The position numbers were made by a program, and so were the translations under genes. A stretch of DNA of 64,000 nt from Sipunculus nudus (Eukaryota > Annelida > Sipuncula > Golfingiida > Sipunculidae), in NCBI GenBank assembly GCA_026874595.1, contig CM049319.1:5672601-5736600 (forward strand), given 5' to 3'. The notes below the pieces were generated by a model, which worked only from the letters and a program-made list of their open reading frames with translations, did no database searches and was not told where the DNA came from. This document shows positions 1-11,315 of this stretch, piece by piece. Each line of letters opens with the position of its first letter. Positions within the stretch are counted from its first letter, which is position 1.

Positions 1-1534
1 GTGTATGTATATATTTATGTATAGACGTGTGTATAGAAGTACACAGATAGGTGTATAAATATATAACATGTGTTGTTGTCGTAAGGTATGTCACAGATCA
101 TTGTTTAGTAGTGAGATAGTCAATTTAGGAATTTTTTCCACAGTATACATGGAGGTTTTTTTTTGGCAGGACAAAGACATGTATTTTTATATTATGACGT
201 TTAGCAAGACTGTTTCAACATGTATTCTCAACAAGAGAATTGATATCAGGTTATACTCGGCGAACTTTATATACTCCAGGAACCTGGGCATGAAATGTCG
301 AACAATTCGTGTATACATGCATCATATAGATATTTAAGGTAAATGCACGTTCCAAGATATCCATTGTTGTACAAAGTGTGTAATGGAATCTAGCGTGAGA
401 GGATGCATGTGCATGTAATAGAACGTAACAGAAATCATGGTACCTTCATTACACGGGCTCATTGTGAAGATAATGAAACCTAAACAACATAAACACGCTG
501 GCTTCCGCTCACCTAGGTTGATAGCCTCATACTAATAAAGAGAAATGTCAGACAGGAGGAGAACATAACCCTACACTCTGTAACCCAGAAACCATGTATA
601 AAGTACCTGGCTATTACGTACTTGTGACATTTGGCCTGGCCTGGACCAACTGAGCACTGCGATGCGGCGGCCTATTACTTTTATCCTATAAGATATCCAT
701 AATCTATAACATATGGATTACTGTACATCTACACCGTTAAATGTTTCTAAAATGATGCAAAAAGCACCATGGAAACATAAACAAAAATAGTTAATACCAA
801 CAATAATCAGACATTAAACACGTAGTACCGGACTATCCTTATACAGCACTGACCAGGGATTACTCTGTGAACACATAAATACATTTTAACTGGCCCAGGG
901 AAACAGGACACAAATTTCAAGGGTTGACGGTAAATGTTACAATACAATGTTAGCTGGTTACAATAGTTTCCTCTTGATTGTGACATCTCGGAATTCATAT
1001 ACGCTTAGTTATCTCATCGTGAGAAAGAAATACCACCTTAATACTTCATACCTGGGTATGCTAATGAAAAAAAGATGGATAAGATAAACCATTAACAATA
1101 TTGACTACCCATGTCGTAGTTACTGTGCAAGTGATGGAATATCTTGGAGAAAAAAAGGATGCAATTGAAACTCAAGTGAATGATTTGCAACAGCATCTGT
1201 ATTTGATTTGATAAGTTATGTCGTAAAACAGACAGAATCAGCTGCCTGTGATGTTAACTTTGAGGAAAGGATATATCAAATGTATTTCCTTAAACCTAAA
1301 ATATACATTTTCTTTTTCAAAATAAGTAACAGCTGCTCTACTCGTGATTATTTTTCGCCGATTCCTGAAAAGTAATGACATTAACAGTAAATGACAAGAT
1401 ATTTGTTATACAGGATAAAAACCCCTCGAAATGTGTAGAAAATACAAATGAGCTGTGAAGACGTTTCAGACACATTATTTTTTTTGCCAAACCATAATCT
1501 AATAATAATAATTAGTTATTATATGTCTCTCCCT
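1..1534. other. no gene recognised
   Basis: AT-rich sequence with only short chance open stretches on both strands. No repeat array, RNA gene or coding signature was recognised. Confidence 0.6.
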
Positions 1535-2330
1535 CTCTAGGTACTGCTGGTAGCTGTTGTCACATCAGTGCTGCAATCGTTTGTCTCCAGTCCTCGCTGC
1601 TGGTGGTCATTGATTCTGCCTCTTGAGGTGTCAGCCCAATGGAGGCCAGGTCCCTGTTGATGGTGTCTGACCACCTCTGTCTCTATCTGCCCTGTTTTGT
1701 CCTTTCTCCGACAGCTGATGGGTCCAATCTATACACACGTTGAGGTAGCCGACTCTACTACATCCTTTGCATGTGACCATACCACCTTAGTCTTGCTCTC
1801 TTTGTAGTGGTAGAGGCAGACATCTGTTGGGTCAATTCTCTGATGTCGCTCTTTCTTTTCCGATGCCACCACTTAACCTTGAGGATTGCTCGAAGGCATC
1901 GTGAATCAAAGGCATCCAGTCGTTGCTTATGTTTTCTTGTTGTTGCCTAAGTCTCCATACGGCAGCGACACTGCGTTATATATGGTTAATTTTGTTTGAA
2001 GCTTTATCTTAGTTTGCCATACCATGTTCAGTTTGGTAAATTCAGTACCAGCTCTTCCTATCCTTATATTTAGCACTTGTTCAAGGGGTTCGTAGGTGTT
2101 ACATGCGACCCTAAGTAGCAGAAGCTGTCGACTTGTTCCACTACATGACCCTCGTCCTCGACGATTGCTGGTACGTTTCCGGATGTCATCACCGTCGTCC
2201 TCTCTTTGGAGACCATCAGTCCAACTTCCCCGCCAGCTTTTCGCAGTCTTGTTAAGGCCGCTGAGGCCTCTATGTCTCCCTTCTCTATCAGAGTCACATT
2301 GTTATAACATGTCGCTTCTGCTGAAACAAT
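1535..2330 (-). pseudogene. LINE reverse transcriptase 3' fragment, decayed
   Basis: Read on the minus strand, this gives the C-terminal part of a non-LTR retrotransposon ORF2. The first segment (2297 down to 2070) has the order expected downstream of the RT catalytic loop: LTRLRKAGGEVGLMVSKE, then VMTSGN, then VDSFCYLGSHVTP. After a frame change come IRIGRAGTEFTKLNMVW, then RLDAFDSRCLRAILKVKWW, and RARLRWYGHMQRM near 1790. The usual catalytic YADD/FADD position reads YNN, so the catalytic Asp pair is absent. Frameshifts near 2070 and 1930 and stops after HMQRM show that it is dead. The endonuclease and N-terminal RT are missing, a typical 5'-truncated copy, and an AT-rich (ATA/ATT) tract follows its 3' end at about 1500-1522. 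It resembles RTE/BovB-like ORFs common in molluscs; the clade is a guess. Confidence 0.88.
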
Positions 2331-4542
2331 TTTCTTTCTCTTAAAGGGCGTGCAGCTGGATAAACAAGGCAGTCACGCCCAGCAATACGAACGTGTAGCA
2401 AGACCTTGAAAATCGGCCATAAGCGTATGTATCGGTGAACCTTTAAGAGTGAACAAGGACTGTAAAAGATATCCATGTATAATTAGATATTCTTCAATAT
2501 TTCCCCTTTTTCTAATGGGGGTGCTTTTTCGTGACGTCTACTGTCCATGAACAATAATTCCTTTATGCAATGAAAGATAATTTAAGTTTTACATATGTAG
2601 ATATACTATTTTAAGATGTCAGAGAGATTCCTCTCACGAAACTGCAAATAGGTAACTATTTTTTTAAACTTTATATTGCTTATAGTATCTTTAACACTAA
2701 ATTTCAAACTATGAGATTTAGTAATACCAAGGATAACCTCCTCTGAACTTATGCCTCCTAACATGAAGGGATTTTAGATTTACCAATGTACTGTTAAGAT
2801 ATTTTTTTAAAATTATCAAACCTGTCACGACTGTTGTATTTAATGTGTATTCATTGGAAGTATATAGGTAAAACCTGAGAAAAGAACTACAGAGGTCATT
2901 AGAAGAAGCCTTAATATTTGTCATTGTTCAACCTGCACTATCTCACTGAAACAAGATCAGACAAGTGTTCTTATGTTAATTAAAAGTCTCAGTCGTCCCC
3001 AGATACATTGTAACTAGATAACTCTCACGAAATGAACTTTTATTATCAAACAGGAACAATTATATAAGCGGACAGAATTAAAATATCAATATTTATACAG
3101 CTATTACTGTGAACGTCTAAGTGAAGAAGCATATAGAAATAAGTGCACACGAAATCTTATCCCAAAAATTCTTATGCCAAAAGGCAAAAGCTAAAAGAAG
3201 AATATTCATCTCCAAAAACAAACAATAGCTGTATCTCTAAGATTCCCGTCAGGTGTCCTTCTACAAATTCTAAAAAGGATATGTTATGAAATATTCCTGG
3301 TCGTTTAACAAATTATATTAGGTTAAAAAAACACAGGCTTCTCTCAAGGAGCATAAGAGGCCTGTTATGAAAATAAATAACGAATCATACTCAATATTCT
3401 TGGGTTTTGGATCACACGTATCGAATGTACATTTGAACGAAATGGATATAAACGGTCTTTTGTCGCACCATAAATTGTGTCTAGAAAACAATAGAAAGTT
3501 CAATTCATGTGATATGAACTGACAGCAAAAAAAAAAAAAATAAATAAAAACACACAAAAACATATTTTAGAAAATTTCCATACGCTGAAATATTGAATAT
3601 CATAAAGATATTCCTTTGATATGTTTCATTTTACAACGGTACCATAAGATTGGCAATATGAAATATATTATATAAATCTACGATCTGTACGGAATTTTAC
3701 ATGTGTCATTTTGCACCTTTCACAACCTTAACTTATTATTCCTATTATCAGTATATACGGGTAACCTGGGATGAAGCCGATCTAATGTCATGTCAATGTA
3801 AATGTACGCATTAAGGAAGGTAAGAACACATGTCAACAGGTTCAACAATGTTTCCCTATATTGTATTTCATTTTTTATAACCATGGGTGGATGGCTGACG
3901 TTAACTCTACTAAGTTAAATCATAATCTGTCCCAGATGAAGAGCAGGGATAAGAATCCTCTGCATAATTGCCATGTTTTAAGCACCATCAAAAAATACGG
4001 ATATATTTGCCGCCCATGAATCATTTAATTCCGCGAAGAACAAAATTGATAAAGGTTATGTAATCAACTTCATTGTGTCTGCTTGTATGTTAGCTTACAT
4101 AATAGCTAAGGGGATAAATCGGAAAGAGATTTGCAGAAAGATAGCCCTGGTACTCGAAAGAAATGTGATTTTTTTTATGTAAGATTGCTTATTTAGATCG
4201 GCACCGTTTTGCCTAGCTTTCGTCCTTACACCCCTCATTTTCATTATAATGATGTATAACCATTAAAAAACCTGTTCTTGTGCATAATATAAAAAATACT
4301 TCAATCGATCCATATTTCATGAATTTTACTTTGGTTATGCTAGCAGTCCCAAAGACATATTTGACTGAATCAATAGATATATATATCCTGCAGCAGCACG
4401 TTGTTTAAACACCATAATCTCTCCAGAATAAAGATTCCTCATTTCACACAAATTAAATCACTTTCAATTGAATTTACTAACTATTCGGAAAAAAAGTATA
4501 TTATGTTTGAGAAAGTTAGCGACACGTTTCGACCGATTGATC

Positions 4543-4546
<4 letters not shown>
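2331..4546. other. intergenic, no gene recognised
   Basis: AT-rich sequence with an A-run at 3525-3548. The only structure recognised is an interspersed repeat at about 2885-3060 that recurs near 16.8 kb. Confidence 0.5.
2885..3060 (+). repeat. interspersed repeat, copy 1
   Basis: Shares the order CTACAGAGGTC, then GAAACAAGATCAGA, then GTTCTTAT and TTAATTAAA with 16773-16920 in the same orientation. It is too short and diverged to classify. Confidence 0.55.

Positions 4547-4583
<37 letters not shown>
4547..4583. repeat. (GA)n microsatellite
   Basis: An almost pure GA run of about 37 bp. It creates an artificial open frame of alternating Arg/Glu. Confidence 0.95.
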
Positions 4584-4587
<4 letters not shown>

Positions 4588-4689
4588 ATCTATATCTTTT
4601 ACTTCCTCTTGGTCTGGTATACTATCAACTTGAAGCAGTTAAACAGGAATGTCCCTAAATTATGATGTTGTGAAACTACGTGGGTATTG

Positions 4690-5110
4690 AGCCTAGGTAA
4701 TACTTGGTTAATTATACTTGAACTCTGTTATATTTGATAATATTTAAATACTTCCATGGGCAGCTGTTAATAGCTTCATTAAAAATCATGACACTCACCA
4801 TCCTACCAGAGAGCTTCTTCTTTACGTAGGCATTAAATCGGGTGGCCTTTAACTTGGCAATACTTGATAACTTGTATATTCTTCAATGGGGAGCTATTAA
4901 TAGCTGTAATAAATATTGTGACACTTACACTAGTACTAGAGAGTTTCTAATTTATTGTAGCCTTGTGGTCTTAGACTTGGTAATACTTAATAAATTGTAA
5001 ATACTTCCATGGGGAGCTATAAATAGCTTCATAAATTATCGTGACACTCACAGTCGTACCAGAGAGCTTTTACTTTATTCAAGCATTAAATCGAGTGGAC
5101 CAGTAAACAC
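4690..5110 (+). repeat. tandem repeat, ~126-bp unit, about 3 copies
   Basis: Each unit contains TACTTSATAAMTTG, then CTTCMATGGGGAGCT, then AATAGCT, then GTGACACT, then ACCAGAGAG, then GGCATTAAATCG. The CTTC-ATGGG-AGCT landmark falls near 4752, 4874 and 4999. Copies differ at scattered positions. Confidence 0.8.
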
Positions 5111-6563
5111 TGATGTATACCTACATGGACATTAAACTGTGTTGCACTTAAACGAAAATATCCAGTGACGATACATTACTGTTGATTATAGTTAGAAAGT
5201 TTTCTAAGAGTCGATATTTCACTAAACAAATCTTTATTGAACAGAGTTAAATCTGTAAACATTACATATACAAACATATGTCGATGATATCGTATCTCGC
5301 AGCCATATTAATTTTGCCCCACTAGGGCTTAGGTATTCATGTTTGCTGGAAAATACGTAAAATAAAACTTAATTTAATCTACTGGTAATCTTAATTTAGT
5401 GCCGAACTTCATAGTAAAGCTTTGTAAGGTCCATATGGCGAATCACTGATATATACATACGAGGGAGCCACGAGGCTCTTTGAGGGTCTGACAATTCCCT
5501 CTCATTTTCATGATATAACGCCTTGCCTAATGTGAAAGAAATCGTTGGTATGGAAACGCCAATAGCGGGTGGCGGATCCACGTCTTCGGTAAAATGCGGG
5601 GTGAATATCATTTATTAACGTTCTCCATGCAATGACCTTCATGTCCGGTGATGTATTTCTGGACGAATATAACAATCCGTTATGGGTCAAACGTTTATGC
5701 AATGTAGACACTATTGGAACGATATTGTAAATATTACTTCAGTTCCCTCTGCCTGGCTGACAGGCGCAGCATTTGTATGACCCCGTGTCCTTACGCGACT
5801 GGTAACGAGCGAATTGTCACAATTTTTCTGCTAATTGCTCAGCAAGAATTTACTGACATTTTGTTTAAGGGGAAACATGACACTTTAAACTACCAATGAA
5901 ATTTCTTAGATATTTTGCACATGATATCTATAAGGCATACTTTGTAAAATTTATGAAATAAAATTAGGGTAGGGTTCAATGTGCTTGTTTTTGCAGTAAA
6001 TGATGTTGAAAATGAACACTTTTGGTGGGTTTTCATATGATATTATAACTAAGGGGAAAACAAGTTACAACATTTTTAGAAAACTGACCAATTTATTTTT
6101 CATAATATTCTAAATAAACTTGCAGAGTTAAATATCAGTCTTATTTTAAGAAAAAAATGTGTATATCATTGGGTATATATTTAAATATTAGGCCAAAATA
6201 TGAAAATTTTAGACGTTAGTTGTTCAGAAAATCCCCGAGGGTGGCGCTCGTGGGTGTGATACAGAGAGCAAGTCCACACATAAATTGCTTCTGGCGTCAA
6301 CAATACATGGCTTTTCAGATGCCCATATAATAAGATATATAAATATCAGCACTAAAAAAACTATGGGTATATACTCAATATCTCTTTAGAATAACACCAT
6401 CAGTGTCACTCACAATCATTTGGTGTTATTTAAGCTCTTTTTTGTCATTTACTTGCAACTGTCAAAACTGACAGTTGACAAGACAGCCGTTGGTATATTC
6501 CTGAACTTGACTCTCTTCTGGTGATATTCTGTTTGAAAATTTCTATGTAAACATTTGGTTCTA
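5111..6563. other. intergenic, no gene recognised
   Basis: AT-rich with short open stretches only. Several overlap each other on the minus strand around 5400-5710, but they show no recognisable domain and no splice structure. Confidence 0.5.
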
Positions 6564-9118
6564 TTAAAAACAAGGGACCCATGGGTCACGGCGCTCAGCT
6601 GATCGTGATTGGACTATAAATGTTTCTCCGCTGTGATACTATCTGAGTCGATAAAGCTTATAAATATCAGGGACATGTTGGGCTATTATAAAGGAATGTA
6701 AGGTAATATGTGAGTAAATGATAAATGAAATTACCTGACTGATGGGTTAATAGTGTAAAATATAGTGGTTTATTTTTTATTTATTTAGGAGGGGTTGAAA
6801 ACTGTGATTTATTTGAGCAAATATGAATGCAATGACAGCAGTAATAAGCAGAAGTAGAATGATGATAAGGCCATTTGTTGAAGGATCTAAAGTGTATGGA
6901 AGTCTGCAAGCTTTCAATTTAACATATATGATGTTATGATTAACTATGCTGATAAAGGAATTTATGAATTTGTGACTGTATGACACAATGTCTCTTTAGT
7001 CTTGACAAGCTTCATTATTTTGAAGCCTACTATGTCTACATTTAACACAATATTGACATAATTTCTGGCATGTACATAGGTACCTATGGACGAATAGTTA
7101 TACAAAATATTAAAGTATGAATATATCTGGTTCATCTTGTTCTTGTTTACCAAGGCTGACTTTGGGATGGGGTTCGGAGAAGGGAAAAGTGAGGGCAGCA
7201 CGAAGGTTGATGTAGAAATATTCTATTGTAATGTTTTTCATTTATATAAGAATATGAGAAGCTGAGAGGAAAGGGGCCATCCTACTTGGTTATAGTAAAG
7301 TTCTAAATATATGATTGCAAACTAATACTCTGACAAGACTGTCATGAAGAAAAACAGTAAAAGTTTTGAGATACTGTGATGCATATGAAAATTTACAGAT
7401 GGACAGGCAAGTGGACAGAATGGACTAATACTTTTATTTCACTTTCAAGGGAATAATGCATTTAAGTCTATATATAAGCCTATTTTTTAGCAGATCCACT
7501 TTTTTCATTAAGAAGTTTTTATCTAAATTATTTTTTTTATTTACAAGTTTTATAAATTTTTAATAAAAAATCTGAAAATATAAATTAAAATATTAGAATT
7601 GTTGCAAAAGTTGCAATCATTATATATACAGAGTAAAAAATACTTAAAATATAAGTTAAAATATTAGAATTGTTGCAAAAGTTGCTATCATTATATATCC
7701 AGAGTGTAGCTCATATTGGGTCATATTATGCATACACATATATTTTATTATTATAAATTACAAATGTTTAAACTGAATTTAAAAGAAAATAATGCCACAA
7801 CATGGCATCTACAAGATTATTCCTTGAATCACTATTAAAATGTTTTGCACATTGGAGTTTTCAGTATATGCTTAATTTTATTCACCGAAATAAATAAAAG
7901 ATTCAGTTAATTTGATAAAATAAAACATCTTTTCAAATAAAGTATACACACTGTTGGTTGAATGAGGGACAAACAATATCCTAAATACTATCCCAGCTTT
8001 AATTTATTACTGGAATTAATAGTCAATTTCACACCTGGTGAAGTTTTTACTCTTCTGAAGTAAGGAATTACTTATCTGATGAACATCCACACATTCATAG
8101 TAATACACCACTTTGTGGGCACAATTAAATGTGCACCTTAATCATTGTAACCCTGGTGGTACAATACAAAATCTAAAATGTAGCATAGCCTAGAATAAGA
8201 ATGAATAAAATACAGAAAATAATAACATTCATCTAGTTTATGCACCATGGGGGGGGGGGGGGGGGAGTGCAGGGCAGAGGGGAAGCCTGCTGGTAGTGGC
8301 CAAGCTGAGCAAAGGCAAGCTGCCTAGGATGGGTTACATAATGCAAGTGAAGGCTGTACTACTAGGTGGGCTAGATGTGAACAACACTTGACATGGTGTA
8401 TGAAAACTTGAATAAAAGCTACTCTTTTCAATCAATTCCTTTGAAATTTCAGATTTTAAAAGATTAAATCCTTATGTATATATGTTGAGAAAATTTAAAT
8501 CAATAGTACTTACAGGGAAAAAACGTGCCATTGCCAAATTTGGACAAAATTTAAGGTATTGATTTTTTATTTATGCTAATAACTTGAAAAATTTGCAAAA
8601 TTCAGATCTAATTTTGGGTAAACAAATGAATCTTGATTAAATAAAGTTATAATCCTCAACAAAATTCTCTAGCTTGAGCAATTCTCATGTTAGGTGAGTA
8701 AATATATTAACTGATTTTTTTAAAAATTGCATTATATTTTGGCCCATAACTTCAAAATAATAACCAACACTGACCTAATTTTTTGTATGTTGATAGAAAA
8801 TGTATGAACGAATGTGAATACTGAATATGATCAAAAACAGATGAATGGTTTTGATATTAGGCAGCCTTGAAGTGTAACAATGGCTTTTTTTTATCGAAAA
8901 CTGAGGTTTTTTCTTTAATATTTCGAAGGAACAAAGTCCTGATGACCCAATTTTCGGTATGGTAGAAGATTCTGGGGACATGTAATGGTATGCAAAATTT
9001 TGGAATCGTAGGTATAACGGTTTCAAAACGTGCCCTGTTAACGGACGGCCGGCCGGACGGACGGACGGACGACGGACAAAGGACCACGTCTATAGCTCAG
9101 ATGACTAATGAGCTAAAA
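6564..9118 (+). mobile_element. interspersed repeat family A, copy 1 (2.5 kb)
   Basis: The left end is TTAAAAACAAGGGACCCATG, followed by a GCTCAGCTGA motif. The right end is a run of GGAC units (9040-9075), then GGACCACGTC, AGCTCAGATGA and GAGCTAAAA. Both ends recur in inverted order at 17761-19327, which defines the family. Such ends are frequent in bivalve genomic DNA, from general knowledge. No transposase or RT was recognised, so the class is unknown. The element also holds a 70-bp duplication (7570-7705) and a G homopolymer near 8250. The exact boundaries are estimates. Confidence 0.6.
7570..7705 (+). repeat. two-copy tandem duplication, ~70-bp unit
   Basis: The segment TTAAAATATTAGAATTGTTG plus GCAAAAGTTG and CATTATATAT occurs twice head to tail with few differences, and both copies end in CAGAGT. 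Confidence 0.85.
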
Positions 9119-9205
9119 TAATTTAATAAAGCTGTTACACTGAGCACTCCTACAATTATTGTTCATCCTAGTTACTTTTCTCAAATGATGCCCTCAAGTG
9201 GTATG

Positions 9206-9838
9206 CACTAGTTTAGCGGCTTACTTGTGTGAGTTTGCGTCTAGACTGGTACCCAACCATATATTTTAGGTGGCGCCACCGCGTGTCTGTGTATGAGACC
9301 TAAAAGTAATGTAAACAAACATTGTCGCGTACACTGGAATCCAAGGATGACACAGGTTGTTTATTGCTAAATTTGTAGTTTTACCAATACGTCATTTAAG
9401 AATTAAAATTATGCAAAAATATATTCAATAATCAAGTTTGATAAAAAAAAGTATATATATTATATGCTTAGGGCCTCAGGCCTACGTACTTAAGTTCATA
9501 GCTGATGGTTTGTTTATCATACATGATAGGACCTGAGTTGAAAGCAAAGACTGGTCGTACCCAAGTGAGACCGGGATGACACGCCCCATGAAACAGAAAA
9601 GAAAAACGTATTGATAATTTTGTCTAAAAGTTACAATATATCCGTTTAATGTGGCAGCAAACTGAAACGTATGTAAAGTTCAGCCACAACACGTGAAGCG
9701 GTTAAGAGAGGTCCGCTTGGCGTATGTTATCATGAGCTTATCTCCGGAAATACATTGGAACCGGCTTTTCTACCTCTTTGAATGGATATAAAAAAGAGTC
9801 GGTACCAGTCTAGACACTAGTAAGCCGCTAAACTAGTG
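9206..9838. mobile_element. 633-bp MITE-like element with long TIRs
   Basis: The left end CACTAGTTTAGCGGCTTACT is matched by the right end, whose reverse complement is CACTAGTTTAGCGGCTTACT. Both arms continue into GTCTAGACTGGTACC after a short indel, giving TIRs of about 45 bp. There is no open frame for a transposase inside, so it is non-autonomous. I could not identify a target-site duplication with certainty. Confidence 0.82.
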
Positions 9839-11080
9839 TCCACCGAAGCGAAGGCGTTTTTATGACAACAAAAGTCAGAAATGGCAAAATATGTAGCCTT
9901 ATGACAATATAATTAAACCAAATATTTTTAGTTTGCAGTGTCATCTGTAGGGGGCGCAAGTAAAGTGTAAAATTCCCCCTTAAAAAGGCCGACTTTGAAT
10001 CGCGGTGGGCTGTTGTAACACCTGCAACCACTGGTTACCCGTGGAAAAGGCCACCAATAGCTGCTGACTTTTCTGGAAAATACCTAGTTCAGCGAGGCGC
10101 TAGGAGTCCTAAAACTTCTGGAATTTACCAGGTCATGAAATGAGTTGGCGAGAGAGCCGTGAATTAGTAATATAATTTGCTTCGTGGCAGTTATACCTGC
10201 TCTAAGTTTAACGATACAGCGAAAGCAATTAAGTTTGATGGCTCTGTTAGTGAGAGGAATGAAGTCTCAATCACTGCAACGTTTATGCTACCCTGAGAGT
10301 CATGCATATACTGACGTCTGAGTCGTACAATCCAAGGCTGTCTCACACAATCAGTTTTATCTTTTATCCATATATTTATTATCCCATTTATAACAATATT
10401 CGATTTCATCATGATTACCCACGAAAAAGTCCTAGTTATTTTTCTTATTGGCACCGGCTGTCTACATTCACATACAGTAACATGACAAGTATTATGTGTT
10501 TGTGTAAATTTATGCTCACATGTTGTCATTCTTGATTCATTTGGTAGCAGGCTGTGATTAGACAAATTACAAAAACACTTAAAATTATCAAAATTTTGTT
10601 CAATGAAATTTTAATGTTGCTTCCTTTAACCATTTGAGGTCAAATTATATATAAAAATGTAGGAGGTAATGTTCTCTTCAGCATGATTAGTTAGTTTTAA
10701 CATTCTATTTCCATACATCTTGGGTGAATCCGGCATATGACGACCTTGCCACAATCAATATTTTTATCGCAGTGTATGTTAAGGAGAGCCAGGCTAAAGA
10801 GATTCTCCTGGCCCATATATATGCTTGCTCTCAAGTATCCAGTCTCTTAAAGGCACTAGCCGTCCTCTCGTATTCACATGACATGACAAGAAGTGTACAA
10901 GTCATTCGGAGCAGGACTGTGATATTTGTTAAAACAAAGGGCATCACATTCTCTGATGACAGCAGCCGGTGTTGATGGTCTGGATCTCGCATCTGCCTCC
11001 TCATGTCGGAGTTTCCAGCGTGTCACTCTTTTGAGAAATATTCAGGGGAATGCAAATAATTATGATACATATTCAAAGCA
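9839..11080. other. intergenic, no gene recognised
   Basis: Several overlapping short open stretches occur on both strands at 10190-10565. They share neither a domain signature nor splice sites in phase, so I treat them as chance. Confidence 0.45.
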
Positions 11081-11315
11081 TTGGTCAGGTCAGGGGGTGC
11101 ACACACACGACAGATGGCACAAGACCAAGGCTGCAGTGACAGGTCAGGGGGTGCTTACACACGACCGATGGCACAAGACCAAGTACCAAGCCACAAGTGA
11201 CAGGACAGGTGATGCTCACACAGGACAAATGGCAGAAGATAAAAGACCAAGGCTACAATGACAGGTCAGGATGTGCACACACACAACAGACTGGACAAGA
11301 CCAAGGAGCAAGGCT
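11081..11315 (+). repeat. tandem repeat, 55-60-bp unit, about 4 copies
   Basis: Four head-to-tail units begin with CAGGTCAGGGGGTGC or variants (about 11086, 11141, 11200 and 11263). They continue CACACACGACAGATGGCACA and AGACCAAGGCTGCAGTGA. The later copies have diverged. Confidence 0.85.

Noticed and set aside
10191-10565. 124-codon minus-strand open stretch
   Set aside because: No domain, no hydrophobic or repeat pattern, and an overlapping plus-strand stretch of similar quality. It is consistent with chance.
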